Positions 44,408 through 52,839 of a stretch of DNA of 55,959 nt are shown in pieces (within the stretch, counting starts at the first letter, position 1; every line of letters begins with the position of its first letter). The notes below the pieces were generated by a model, which saw only the letters and a program-made list of their open reading frames with translations, did no database searches and was not told where the DNA came from. Origin of the DNA: CAYQEC01 sp964416425 (GTDB lineage Bacteria > Actinomycetota > Acidimicrobiia > Spongiisociales > UBA5794); NCBI GenBank assembly GCA_964416425.1, contig CAYQEC010000015.1, positions 1 through 55,959 on the forward strand, in the 5' to 3' direction. The position numbers and the translations under genes were made by a program.

Positions 44408-44464
44408 ATGGACGACCAGAACGGTGACGGCGCCATGAGCGGCACCCGGCGGGTCCCGCGGTGA
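44408..44464 (+). CDS. Possible 18-codon leader ORF overlapping the methyltransferase start
   Basis: ATG 44408 with GGAGG seven bases upstream opens an 18-residue frame (MDDQNGDGAMSGTRRVPR) whose TGA overlaps the GTG of the methyltransferase as GTGA. The methyltransferase itself has no ribosome binding site of its own, so it may be translated by coupling to this leader. Composition is unremarkable, so it may merely be a translation-initiation device. Confidence 0.4.
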   Translation: MDDQNGDGAMSGTRRVPR

Positions 44465-45153
44465 GCGACGACTGGGAGCGTCTCGCCCCGTGGTGGCTGG
44501 GTGAAGTCACCACCGACCCGGTCTACCGGGAACAGATCGTGCCCCTGGCTCGAGAGCTCCTCGGCGACATCGCCGGCCGCCTACTGGATCTCGGCTGCGG
44601 CGAGGGCCAGCTGCTGCGGGCGCTCGACGTGCCCCGCGCGGTGGGCTGCGACGTGAGCCAGATCCTGCTCCGCCACACTCGGCGGACCCATGCCGCGGTC
44701 CGGTGCCGGCTTCCCGAGCTGGACTGGGCCCGGCCGGGATCGTTCTCGTCCGCCTCCGCGGTGCTGGTGCTCGAACACCTTCCCACCCTCGCTCTGTTCC
44801 CCGAGGTGCACCGGGTGGTGGCGCCGGGCGGCGCCCTGGTGGTCGTGATGAACCATCCCGCCTATACGCCCCCCGGTGCCGGCCCCATCATCGACCAGAG
44901 CGACGGGGAGGTGCTGTGGCGCTGGGGGCGCTACTTCGAGGAAGCCACGGGGGCGGAACCGGCGGGGGAGGACACCGTGGTGTTCCACCACCGCCCGCTG
45001 GGCACGATCCTCACCGCGGCGGCCGAAGCCGGCTGGGCGCTGCAGCGCCTGGCCGAGCAAGGGCTCAGCCTGGGCGCCGTCGCCCGTGACCCGGGCTTCG
45101 CCGGACAGGAGCATTTGCCCCGCCTCCTCGGGGCCCGCTGGAGGCGGACCTGA
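44461..45153 (+). CDS. Class I SAM-dependent methyltransferase
   Basis: 230 residues. Motif I LLDLGCGEGQLL (41-52), acidic motif II around VGCDVS, motif IV VLVLEHLP, and post-motif RVVAPGGALVVVMNHP: the typical UbiE/Methyltransf_11 order. Residues 140-190 are an insertion (DQSDGEVLWRWGRYFE). The substrate is unknown; similar proteins methylate small molecules. GTG 44461 overlaps a short leader frame. Located between uvrA and an unknown small gene. Confidence 0.85.
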   Translation: MSDDWERLAPWWLGEVTTDPVYREQIVPLARELLGDIAGRLLDLGCGEGQLLRALDVPRAVGCDVSQILLRHTRRTHAAVRCRLPELDWARPGSFSSASAVLVLEHLPTLALFPEVHRVVAPGGALVVVMNHPAYTPPGAGPIIDQSDGEVLWRWGRYFEEATGAEPAGEDTVVFHHRPLGTILTAAAEAGWALQRLAEQGLSLGAVARDPGFAGQEHLPRLLGARWRRT

Positions 45154-45265
45154 GCGGACCCGGTACGGGACCGCCATCACGATGCTCCTTGGAGGTTGCC
45201 ACCTCAAGACTCGGCGGCTCGTTGCCGATGGTGACAGGAGACTTCGCGCTGCGATCGGAGGACGC

Positions 45266-45514
45266 ATGCAGGCGCATCTCGTGGCATACGAGTACGGGGC
45301 CGGGGCAGCCTGGGGATATGTGCTCGCCGACACGGTAGAAGAGATCGAGAACCTGCTCCCGGAGGTCGACGTCTACAACCTGCCGCCGCTGTGGATGAGC
45401 ATGGACGACATCCACCGGTTGCGGGAGCACGTCACGGTCGAACTGGCCGACGGCGATTATCTCGATCAGATCCTGGAGGGCAACAAGCGCCTCGCCATGG
45501 CGCTGGCCTCCTGA
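45266..45514 (+). CDS. Small conserved-looking protein, unknown function (82 aa)
   Basis: No family recognised. 82 residues, acidic, no signal or membrane segment. N-terminal beta-like strand (QAHLVAYEYGAGAAWGYVLA), then an acidic helix TVEEIENLLPEV, a strand, and the end DYLDQILEGNKRLAMAL. ATG 45266 is preceded by GGAGG (45257-45261) and is preferred to an upstream ATG at 45181. It lies between the methyltransferase and uvrC. Confidence 0.6.
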   Translation: MQAHLVAYEYGAGAAWGYVLADTVEEIENLLPEVDVYNLPPLWMSMDDIHRLREHVTVELADGDYLDQILEGNKRLAMALAS

Positions 45515-45579
45515 CCCCGTCGACGTCCGGAGTGGTGGGGACGCCGTGGCGGGACGTCGGCGCGTCGTCGACCCCCGGG

Positions 45580-45585
45580 TAGCAT
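45580..45585 (+). promoter_or_regulatory. -10 hexamer TAGCAT before uvrC (leaderless type)
   Basis: TAGCAT lies nine bases before ATG 45595, with no ribosome binding site. Confidence 0.4.
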
Positions 45586-45594
45586 CGGGCCCAC

Positions 45595-47442
45595 ATGGTG
45601 CGCCGCCCTCCCACCTCGTCGATTCCCGACACCCCCGGCGTCTACTCGTTTCACGGAGCCGGCGGTGCCGTGCTGTATGTCGGCAAGGCCAAGTCCCTCC
45701 GCAAGCGACTCGCCAACTACTTTGCGGCGGATCTGGCGCCGCGCACCCGGGCGATGGTGGACGCCGCCGACCACGTCGAGTGGATCGTCACCGACTCGGA
45801 GGTGGCGGCGCTCATGCTGGAGTACACGCTGATCCAGAAGCATCGTCCCCGCTTCAACATCCGGCTGCGGGACGACAAGAGCTTCCCTTACCTCGCCATC
45901 ACCCGCCATCAGGAGTGGCCGCGGGTGATGGTGATGCGGGGCAAGCGCCGCAAGGGCGTCCAGTACTTCGGTCCCTACGCCCACGCCTACGCCATCCGGC
46001 AGACGAGGGACCTGCTGCTGCGAACCTTCCCGGTGCGCTCGTGCACCGACGCCAAGTTCCGGCGCTACATCAACCTGGGGCGGCCCTGCCTCCTGTTCGA
46101 CATCGAGCGCTGTTCCGGACCGTGCATCGGGGCGGTGACCCCGGAGCAGTACACCGCCCACGTCGACGGGATGGCCGCCTTCCTCGCCGGTGACAGCGAG
46201 GGCATCGTCTCGCGACTGCGCCGGGAGATGGCGGCGGCGGCCGAGGTGCGGGAGTACGAGCGGGCTGCCCGTCTCCGCGACCAGATCGCGGCGGTGGAAC
46301 GGGCTCTGGCCCGCCAGGAGCTGGTGAGCGACCGCCCTGAGACGTTCGATCTGGTCGCCATCGAGGAGGACGAGCTGGAGGCGGTGCTGCTGGTGCTCAC
46401 CGTGACCCGGGGCCGGGTGACCGGTCGCTCCTTCACCGTGATCGATCGGGTCGAGGACGTCACCTCGGCCGAGATGGTGGGGATCATGCTCGGTCAGCTC
46501 TACGGGGCCGAGCCGCCCCCACCGATGGTGCTGGTGCAGCAACTGCCGGACGAGCCGGAGGTCTGGACCGAGTGGCTGCAGATGCGGCGCGGGTCGAAGG
46601 TGGCGTTGCGGGTGCCGCAGCGAGGCACCAAGCGCCGCCTGATGGAGACGGCCCGGGCCAACGCCCGGGAGGAGTTCTCCCGCCACCGCATGAAGCGCAG
46701 CTCCGACCACAACGCCCGGGCCCGTGCCCTCCGCAGCCTGCAGCAGCACCTCGGCTTGCCCGAGGCGCCGCTGCGGATCGAGTGCTACGACATCTCCACC
46801 ATCCAGGGACGTGACACGGTGGGCTCGATGGTCGTTTTTGAGGACGCCCTGCCCCGCAAGTCCGACTACCGCCGGTTCAAGGTCCGCACGGTGGAGGGGC
46901 AGGACGACTTTGCCGCCATGGAGGAGGTGCTGCGGCGTCGCTTCACCGCCTACCTGGCGGAGCGGGACCGCCCGGCCGCCGAGATGGGCAGGTTCGGGTA
47001 CCCGCCGTCCCTCGTGATCATCGACGGGGGAGCCGGCCAGCTGGGGCGGGCCGTCAAGGTCCTCGACGAGCTCGGGCTCGACATCGCGGTGGCGGGCCTG
47101 GCCAAGAAGCTCGAGGAGGTGTACCTGACGGGGCGGTCCCGTCCCCTGGTGATCCCGCGGGGCGAGGACGCGCTCTACCTGCTGCAGCAGGTGCGGGACG
47201 AGGCCCATCGCTTCGCCGTCACCTACCATCGCACGTTGAGGAGCAAACGCATGATCGATTCCATCCTCGACGAGGTGGCCGGCGTCGGCCCGACGCGGAA
47301 GCGGCTGCTGCTGCGGCGGTTCGGATCGCTGAAGCGGCTACGGGAGGCTTCCCGCGAGGAGATCGCCGAGGTCGTCCCGGCCGGCGTCGCCGCCGAGCTC
47401 CATGCCGTGCTGGGGAGCGGAGGCGAGGTGAGGCGGCAGTGA
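45595..47442 (+). CDS. uvrC: Excinuclease ABC subunit C
   Basis: 615-residue dual-incision nuclease. N-terminal GIY-YIG domain (10-95: TPGVYSFHGAGGAVLYVGKA with catalytic Tyr and Lys/Arg), UVR domain around 205-235 (EVREYERAARLRDQI), RNase H-like domain (about 390-545: ECYDISTIQGRDTVGSMVV and IDGGAGQLG) and C-terminal HhH motifs (AGVGPTRKRLLLRRFGSL). Starts the uvrC-rapZ-yvcK run. Its stop overlaps rapZ by four bases (GTGA). Confidence 0.96.
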   Translation: MVRRPPTSSIPDTPGVYSFHGAGGAVLYVGKAKSLRKRLANYFAADLAPRTRAMVDAADHVEWIVTDSEVAALMLEYTLIQKHRPRFNIRLRDDKSFPYLAITRHQEWPRVMVMRGKRRKGVQYFGPYAHAYAIRQTRDLLLRTFPVRSCTDAKFRRYINLGRPCLLFDIERCSGPCIGAVTPEQYTAHVDGMAAFLAGDSEGIVSRLRREMAAAAEVREYERAARLRDQIAAVERALARQELVSDRPETFDLVAIEEDELEAVLLVLTVTRGRVTGRSFTVIDRVEDVTSAEMVGIMLGQLYGAEPPPPMVLVQQLPDEPEVWTEWLQMRRGSKVALRVPQRGTKRRLMETARANAREEFSRHRMKRSSDHNARARALRSLQQHLGLPEAPLRIECYDISTIQGRDTVGSMVVFEDALPRKSDYRRFKVRTVEGQDDFAAMEEVLRRRFTAYLAERDRPAAEMGRFGYPPSLVIIDGGAGQLGRAVKVLDELGLDIAVAGLAKKLEEVYLTGRSRPLVIPRGEDALYLLQQVRDEAHRFAVTYHRTLRSKRMIDSILDEVAGVGPTRKRLLLRRFGSLKRLREASREEIAEVVPAGVAAELHAVLGSGGEVRRQ

Positions 47443-48311
47443 TCGACACGCGAGCCGTCATCGTCACCGGCATGTCCGGCGCGGGACGATCCCAGGCGGC
47501 CAAGGTGCTGGAGGACGTCGGGTACTTCGTGGTCGACAACCTGCCGACGGCGCTCATCGGGGAGGTGGTGGATCGGGCGGGTACTCCCGAGGGCAAGCAG
47601 GCCAAGCTCGCGGTGGTGGTCGACACCCGGGGTGGGGTCACCTTCGAGGATCTCGATCTCGCCGTCCGTGGCCTGCTCGGGCGCGGGGTGCGCACCACGG
47701 TGCTGTTCATGGACGCCGACGACGAGACGCTGATCCGCCGCTTCGAGGAGACCCGGCGCACCCACCCCGTTCCCCACGGTTCCCTCTCGGAGCGGATCGC
47801 CTACGAGCGGGAGGCGTTCCAGGACATCCGGGGGATGGCCGACATCATCATCGACACCACCCGGCTCAACGTCCACGAGTTGCGGAAGCGCCTCGAGGAG
47901 GCGTTCGCCGAGGCGCTCCCGGAACGCCAGATGCGCATCGATGTGACCTCGTTCGGGTTCAAGCGGGGGGTGCCGAGCGTGATGGATCTGCTCTTCGACG
48001 TGCGGTTCCTGCCCAATCCCCACTGGGTCCGGGAGCTACGGCCCCTCACCGGGCTCGACGGCCCGGTGCGCGCCCACGTACTCGACTCGGACGACGCCCG
48101 GTTGTTCATCGAGAAGGTGATCGACCTGCTGACGTTCCTGGTACCCCGCTACGAGGCGGAGGGCAAGGCGTATCTCACCATCGGGGTCGGGTGCACCGGG
48201 GGGCGCCACCGGTCGGTGGCGGTCGCCGAGGAGATCGGGCGCCGCCTGCGGGACCAGGGGATCGACGTCACGGTCCGGCATCGGGACCGCTCCTTCGGGA
48301 CGACGGGTTGA
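47439..48311 (+). CDS. rapZ: RapZ-like nucleotide-binding protein (YvcJ)
   Basis: 290 residues. P-loop GMSGAGRSQ with Arg17 in place of Lys, as usual in actinobacterial members; VVDNLPTALIGE; C-terminal domain with SFGFKRGVPSVMDLLFDVRFLPNP and GCTGGRHRSVAVAEEI. In E. coli RapZ binds glmZ RNA to control amino-sugar synthesis; Gram-positive members bind UDP-GlcNAc or nucleotides. GTG 47439 overlaps uvrC, the stop shares a base with yvcK, consistent with the conserved uvrC-rapZ-yvcK order. Confidence 0.93.
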   Translation: MIDTRAVIVTGMSGAGRSQAAKVLEDVGYFVVDNLPTALIGEVVDRAGTPEGKQAKLAVVVDTRGGVTFEDLDLAVRGLLGRGVRTTVLFMDADDETLIRRFEETRRTHPVPHGSLSERIAYEREAFQDIRGMADIIIDTTRLNVHELRKRLEEAFAEALPERQMRIDVTSFGFKRGVPSVMDLLFDVRFLPNPHWVRELRPLTGLDGPVRAHVLDSDDARLFIEKVIDLLTFLVPRYEAEGKAYLTIGVGCTGGRHRSVAVAEEIGRRLRDQGIDVTVRHRDRSFGTTG

Positions 48312-49288
48312 TGCGGCCCCTGGGGACCGAGCCCGAGGCGGTGCTGGAGTCGGTGGTCCTCGAGCGGCAGGGGCCCCGGGTGGTGGCCATCGGGGGCGGC
48401 AAGGGTCTGGCCCAGGTGTTGCAGGCGGCCTGCCGCTACGCCGGGACGATCGCAGCGGTGGTCACCGTGGCCGACGACGGGGGTTCCTCGGGCCGGCTCG
48501 CCCCCGCCCTGGAGATCCCGCCTCCGGGTGACATCCGCAAGTGCCTGGTCGCCCTGACCCCGCGCGACTCGGTGTGGCGGCGACTGTTCGAGTACCGCTT
48601 CGAGGAATCCGACGTCGGTGGGCATTCGCTCGGGAACCTGATCATCGCCTCGCTGGCCGACCTCGAAGGGGACTTCGAGGCGGCGCTGCGGGCCGCCGAG
48701 CGTCTGCTCGGGTCGGTCGGGTCGGTGATCCCGGCGTCGTCGCAGCGGCTCCGGCTCGAAGCCGTCATCGACGGGGAAACGGTCCACGGCCAGGTGAACC
48801 TGTCCCTGCATCGGGGGACGGTCGAGGAGGTCCGCCTCGTCCCGGCCGACGCCACGGTGAGTGAGCAGGCGGTGGCGGCGGTGGCCGGCGCCGAGCAGAT
48901 CGTGCTCGGGCCGGGGAGCCTCTACACGTCCCTGATCGCCACCCTGCTGGTGCCGGGCCTGGTGGATGCCGTCAACCGTTCCGAGGCCCGGCTGGTGCTG
49001 GTCGCCAACCTCACGACCCAGGACGGGGAGACCCTCGGCATGGACTGCGCCGACCATCTGGAGACGCTGTTGCGGATGACGGGGGTGCGCTCCCCGGGTG
49101 CTATCGTCGCGAACCGGACGGCGGTCGACGTCTCGCCTCCCATCGAGGCGTTGCGGGTCGACGCGGACGTCATGGCGACGTATGGGGTCGACGTGGTGTT
49201 CGCGGATCTCGTGGAACCGTTGTCCGGGCCAGCCCGGCACGACCCGGCACGGCTGGGAGGCGTGCTGAGCAGGCTGATTTCGAAGTGA
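48311..49288 (+). CDS. yvcK: YvcK/GlmR-family gluconeogenesis factor
   Basis: 325 residues of the YvcK/CofD-like fold. GGGKGLAQVL nucleotide loop, VTVADDGGSSGRL, PPGDIRKCLVAL, HSLGNLIIAS, and VLGPGSLYTSLIATLLV. YvcK binds UDP-GlcNAc and controls carbon flow to the cell wall. ATG 48311 shares the last base of the rapZ stop (TGATG). In most actinobacteria and Firmicutes whiA follows; here gap starts 28 bases later instead. Confidence 0.93.
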   Translation: MRPLGTEPEAVLESVVLERQGPRVVAIGGGKGLAQVLQAACRYAGTIAAVVTVADDGGSSGRLAPALEIPPPGDIRKCLVALTPRDSVWRRLFEYRFEESDVGGHSLGNLIIASLADLEGDFEAALRAAERLLGSVGSVIPASSQRLRLEAVIDGETVHGQVNLSLHRGTVEEVRLVPADATVSEQAVAAVAGAEQIVLGPGSLYTSLIATLLVPGLVDAVNRSEARLVLVANLTTQDGETLGMDCADHLETLLRMTGVRSPGAIVANRTAVDVSPPIEALRVDADVMATYGVDVVFADLVEPLSGPARHDPARLGGVLSRLISK

Positions 49289-49316
49289 TCCATCTCCTCG
49301 AGAAGGGTGAAATGCG

Positions 49317-50309
49317 ATGAAGGTAGCCATCAACGGCTTTGGACGTATCGGCCGGAACTTCTTCCGGTCCGCCAAGAAGAACAACGCCGATATCGACATC
49401 GTGGCGGTGAACGACCTCACCGACGCCGCGACCCTCGCTCACCTTCTCAAGTACGACTCGGTCCACGGCCGGTTCGGCGGCTCCGTGGTCGTCACCGGCG
49501 ACGGCATCGACGTGGACGGGGACAGCTTCAAGGTCTTCGCCGAACGCGACCCGGAGAACCTCCCGTGGGCGGAGCTCGGCGTCGAGACCGTGATCGAATC
49601 CACCGGCATCTTCCGCACCCACGACACCGCGTCGAAGCACCTCACCGCCGGGGCCAAGTGGGTCCTCGTCAGCGCCCCGATGAAGGACCCCGACGTGAAC
49701 GTGGTGCTGGGCGTCAACGACGCGGACTTCGATCCGGCCGTTCACAAGATCATCTCCAACGCCTCCTGCACCACCAACTGCGTGGCGCCGATGCTGAAGG
49801 TCCTCCACGAGGCATTCGGGATCGAGCGGGGCATGTTCACCACGGTGCACGCCTACACCAGCGACCAGCGCATCCTGGACTTCCCGCACAAGGACCTGCG
49901 CCGGGCCCGCACCGCGGCCGCCAACGTCATCCCGACCTCGACCGGGGCCGCCAGCGCCGTCGGCAAGATCATGCCGGACCTCAACGGCAAGCTGCAGGCC
50001 ATGGCGCTCCGGGTGCCGGTGCCGGACGGTTCGATCACCGACCTGGTCGTCCTCCTGAACCGCGACGTCACGGCCGACGAGATCAACGCCGCCTTCAAGC
50101 AGGCCGCCGACGGCCCCATGGCCGGGATCTTGGAGTACACCGAGGACGAGATCGTCTCGAGCGACATCGTCGGCAACCCGCATTCCTGCATCTACGACGC
50201 CGCGGCGCTGATCGCCCCCGGCGGCAACATGGTGAAGGTGCTCGGCTGGTACGACAACGAGTGGGGCTACTCGACGCGGCTCGTCGACCTCGTGGCACGG
50301 CTCGGCTGA
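49317..50309 (+). CDS. gap: Glyceraldehyde-3-phosphate dehydrogenase
   Basis: 330-residue NAD-dependent GAPDH: Rossmann N-terminus INGFGRIGRN, catalytic Cys151 in ASCTTNC, catalytic His178 in VHAYT, phosphate-site residues TSTGAASAVG and RVPVPDGS, C-terminus WYDNEWGYS. Asp32-bearing AVNDLTD favours NAD. ATG 49317 has an AGAAGGG motif. First of the gap-pgk-tpiA run, with pgk one base downstream. Confidence 0.97.
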   Translation: MKVAINGFGRIGRNFFRSAKKNNADIDIVAVNDLTDAATLAHLLKYDSVHGRFGGSVVVTGDGIDVDGDSFKVFAERDPENLPWAELGVETVIESTGIFRTHDTASKHLTAGAKWVLVSAPMKDPDVNVVLGVNDADFDPAVHKIISNASCTTNCVAPMLKVLHEAFGIERGMFTTVHAYTSDQRILDFPHKDLRRARTAAANVIPTSTGAASAVGKIMPDLNGKLQAMALRVPVPDGSITDLVVLLNRDVTADEINAAFKQAADGPMAGILEYTEDEIVSSDIVGNPHSCIYDAAALIAPGGNMVKVLGWYDNEWGYSTRLVDLVARLG

Positions 50310-50310
50310 C

Positions 50311-51483
50311 GTGACCGACCTCCCAACTCTGGACTCCCTGGACGTGGCAGGGCGGACCGTGCTCGTGCGCGCCGACCTCAACGTGCCTCTCGATCACGGC
50401 GCCGTCGCCGACGATTTCCGGATCGTCGCCAGCCTCCCCACCATCACCAAGCTGCACGAGCGTGGCGCCAAGGTCGTGGTGTGCAGTCACCTGGGCCGCC
50501 CCAAGGGCCCCGATCCGGCGCTGGTGATGGACCCGGTGGCGCGGCGCCTCGGCGAGCTCGGCGGGTTCCCCGTCATCAAGCTCGACGCGGTGGCCGGTCC
50601 CGAGGTGACGGCGGCGGTGAAGGCCGCCCCGCAGGACGCGGTGATCATGCTGGAAAACACCCGTTTCGAGCCGGGGGAGAAGGCGAACGACCCGGCCCTG
50701 GCGGACGGGCTCGCCGCCCTGGCGGACGTCTTCGTCAACGACGCCTTCGGGTCGGCCCACCGGGCGCACGCCTCGACGGTGGGGGTGGCCGAGCGCCTCC
50801 CCTCGGTGGCGGGTGACCTGTTACGGGCCGAGGTGGAGGCCCTCTCCCGCCTCCTCGAGGACCCGGCCCGCCCCTACGTAGTGGTGCTGGGCGGGGCGAA
50901 GATCTCCGACAAGCTGGGCGTGATGCGCCAGCTGCTGCCGCGGGTGGACATGATGCTGGTCGGCGGGGGCATGTGCTTCACGCTGCTGGCCGCCAAGGGC
51001 TACGAGGTCGGTGCCTCGCTGCTGGAGGAGTCGATGATCATCGAGGTGGGCAGCCTGCTCGTGTCCGAGCACGGCGACAAGATCCTGCTCCCGACCGACG
51101 TGGTCGTGGCGGAGCGGTTCGCCGCCGACGCCCCCCACCGGGTCGTCGCCGCCACTCAGATCCCCGAGGGCACGATGGGTCTCGACATCGGGCCCGAGAC
51201 GGTGACCCGCTTCTCCGAGGTGCTCGGCACCGCGGCGAGTGTGTTCTGGAACGGCCCGATGGGCGTGTTCGAGTGGGAGGCGTTCCGGGCCGGGACGGCC
51301 GGAGTGGCCCGGGCGGTCGCCGACAGTTCGGGATTCACCGTGATCGGTGGGGGCGACAGCGTGGCCGCCATCCGCATGTTGGGCCTCGAGAACGAAGTGA
51401 GTCACGTATCGAGTGGGGGCGGTGCAGGCCTCGAGATGCTCGAGGGGAAGACCCTCCCGGGCATCGCCGCCCTGGGAAGGTAG
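50311..51483 (+). CDS. pgk: Phosphoglycerate kinase
   Basis: 390 residues. N-terminal RADLNVPLDHG (3-PGA site), HLGRPKG, NTRFEPGEK, DAFGSAHRAHAS; hinge and C-terminal GGAKISDKLGV, NGPMGVFEW and the nucleotide loop GGGDSVAAI. GTG 50311 follows the gap stop by one base. ATP-generating step of glycolysis, co-transcribed with gap and tpiA. Confidence 0.97.
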   Translation: MTDLPTLDSLDVAGRTVLVRADLNVPLDHGAVADDFRIVASLPTITKLHERGAKVVVCSHLGRPKGPDPALVMDPVARRLGELGGFPVIKLDAVAGPEVTAAVKAAPQDAVIMLENTRFEPGEKANDPALADGLAALADVFVNDAFGSAHRAHASTVGVAERLPSVAGDLLRAEVEALSRLLEDPARPYVVVLGGAKISDKLGVMRQLLPRVDMMLVGGGMCFTLLAAKGYEVGASLLEESMIIEVGSLLVSEHGDKILLPTDVVVAERFAADAPHRVVAATQIPEGTMGLDIGPETVTRFSEVLGTAASVFWNGPMGVFEWEAFRAGTAGVARAVADSSGFTVIGGGDSVAAIRMLGLENEVSHVSSGGGAGLEMLEGKTLPGIAALGR

Positions 51484-51490
51484 ACACAGC

Positions 51491-52255
51491 ATGCGTAAGG
51501 ACCTCATCGCCGGCAACTGGAAGATGCACGCCAGCCACCTCGACGCCATTCAGATGGTGCAGAAGCTGAGCTACCGGCTGGACCTTTCCGACTACGAGCG
51601 GGTCGACGTGGTGGTGTGCCCACCGTTCACGGCGCTCCGCTCGGCCCAGACCGTCATCGAGACCGACCACCTGCTGATCGGCCTCGGGGCGCAGAACTGC
51701 CACTGGGAGGAGAAGGGGGCCTACACCGGCGAGGTGAGCCCCGAGATGCTCGCCAAGCTGTCGGTGTCGTACGTCATCGTCGGTCACTCGGAGCGTCGCC
51801 AGCTCTTCGGGGAACTCGACGACGGGGTGAACCGCAAGGTGAAGGCGGTCCTGGCCCACGGGATGACGCCGATCATGTGTGTGGGGGAGACCGAGGATGA
51901 GCGCGAGCAGGGCTACACCGAGGAGAAGGTCGGATCCCAGGTCCGGCTCGGCCTCAGCGGGCTCGATCCCGACGCGGTGGCTTCCCTGGTGATCGCCTAC
52001 GAGCCGATCTGGGCGATCGGGACCGGGAAGACCGCCAGCACCGACGACGCCGGCCAGGTCGCCTCCTACCTGCGGGGCGTGGTCGCCGAGCAGTGGGGCG
52101 ACGCCGCCGAACGGGTGCGGATCCTCTACGGAGGTTCGGTCAAGCCGGGCAACATCGCCGGGATCATGGCCAAGGCCGACGTCGACGGGGCGCTGGTGGG
52201 TGGGGCCTCACTCGATCCCGACACCTTCGCCTCGCTGATCCGGTACTGGGTCTAG
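51491..52255 (+). CDS. tpiA: Triosephosphate isomerase
   Basis: 254-residue TIM barrel with all catalytic residues: Lys11 in AGNWKMH, His99 in VGHSERR, Glu171 in AYEPIWAIGTGKTA, loop 7 YGGSVKP and loop 8 DGALVGGASL. ATG 51491 starts seven bases after the pgk stop. Third gene of the glycolytic run. Confidence 0.97.
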   Translation: MRKDLIAGNWKMHASHLDAIQMVQKLSYRLDLSDYERVDVVVCPPFTALRSAQTVIETDHLLIGLGAQNCHWEEKGAYTGEVSPEMLAKLSVSYVIVGHSERRQLFGELDDGVNRKVKAVLAHGMTPIMCVGETEDEREQGYTEEKVGSQVRLGLSGLDPDAVASLVIAYEPIWAIGTGKTASTDDAGQVASYLRGVVAEQWGDAAERVRILYGGSVKPGNIAGIMAKADVDGALVGGASLDPDTFASLIRYWV

Positions 52256-52281
52256 TCACCGGGAGCGCCACAATCTGGACC

Positions 52282-52310
52282 TTGCGTACTCCTCCTCCGG
52301 TGACCACTAT
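52282..52310 (+). promoter_or_regulatory. Possible promoter of the gene at 52375
   Basis: TTGCGT (52282-52287), 17-base spacer, CACTAT (52305-52310). Only three of six -10 positions match consensus. It lies in the 119-base gap after tpiA. Confidence 0.3.
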
Positions 52311-52374
52311 TGGCGGTCGCATCAATGCCGTGTGCAGTCAGGGGGCGTCACGGCTTCACGGAGGTCGGGAAGAT

Positions 52375-52755
52375 ATGGAGTTCCGGGTTGCCTTTGACTT
52401 CAGAGTCACTCGGCGCATCTCGTGGGACCAGGACATCGAAGCCTTCCACGGACACGTCGCTGATGTCGTGGCCTTTCTCGAGGAGAGCTCGGTCATTCGC
52501 GAGGTGAAGGTGGTGGCCGATCTCGAACAGGTCGGCCTCTACCTGGAGCTGAGCGTCGAGGCCGAGACGGGGGAGGGGGCCGAAGAGTTGGCCAAATCGC
52601 TCATCGGCCTCGCCATCCGCGAATCGGGGGCGCTTCACATCGGGCTGTTCTCAATCGGTGAGGAGAGCCGGATGAAGTCGCGTCTCAACGCCTGGGCCGG
52701 GTTGCGGACGCCGCACTGGACGCCACGGCGGGTTCTGACGGCTACGCGAGCGTGA
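52375..52755 (+). CDS. Small protein of unknown function between tpiA and gpmA (126 aa)
   Basis: No family recognised. 126 residues, soluble, probable alpha/beta: strand EFRVAFDFRVTRRIS, acidic helix VADVVAFLEESS, strands VKVVADLEQVGLYLELSVEA (about 43-62), helix GAEELAKSLIGLAI, strand LHIGLFSI, basic tail. The pattern resembles a small ferredoxin-like or ACT-like fold, but that is only a guess. ATG 52375 has GGAGG ten bases before it. Inserted between glycolytic genes. Confidence 0.65.
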   Translation: MEFRVAFDFRVTRRISWDQDIEAFHGHVADVVAFLEESSVIREVKVVADLEQVGLYLELSVEAETGEGAEELAKSLIGLAIRESGALHIGLFSIGEESRMKSRLNAWAGLRTPHWTPRRVLTATRA

Positions 52756-52839
52756 CGGCGGGTCATCCCGCGGGGTGGATCGGGCGGGCCTGAATCGCCG
52801 CTACCGTTGCGGCGTAGTCGTCACACGCGGGAGCAATCG

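Noticed and set aside
47439..47500. RapZ P-loop with Arg instead of Lys as a sign of inactivation
   Set aside because: As I recall, actinobacterial RapZ/YvcJ proteins usually read GMSGAGRS, so it is normal for the group.
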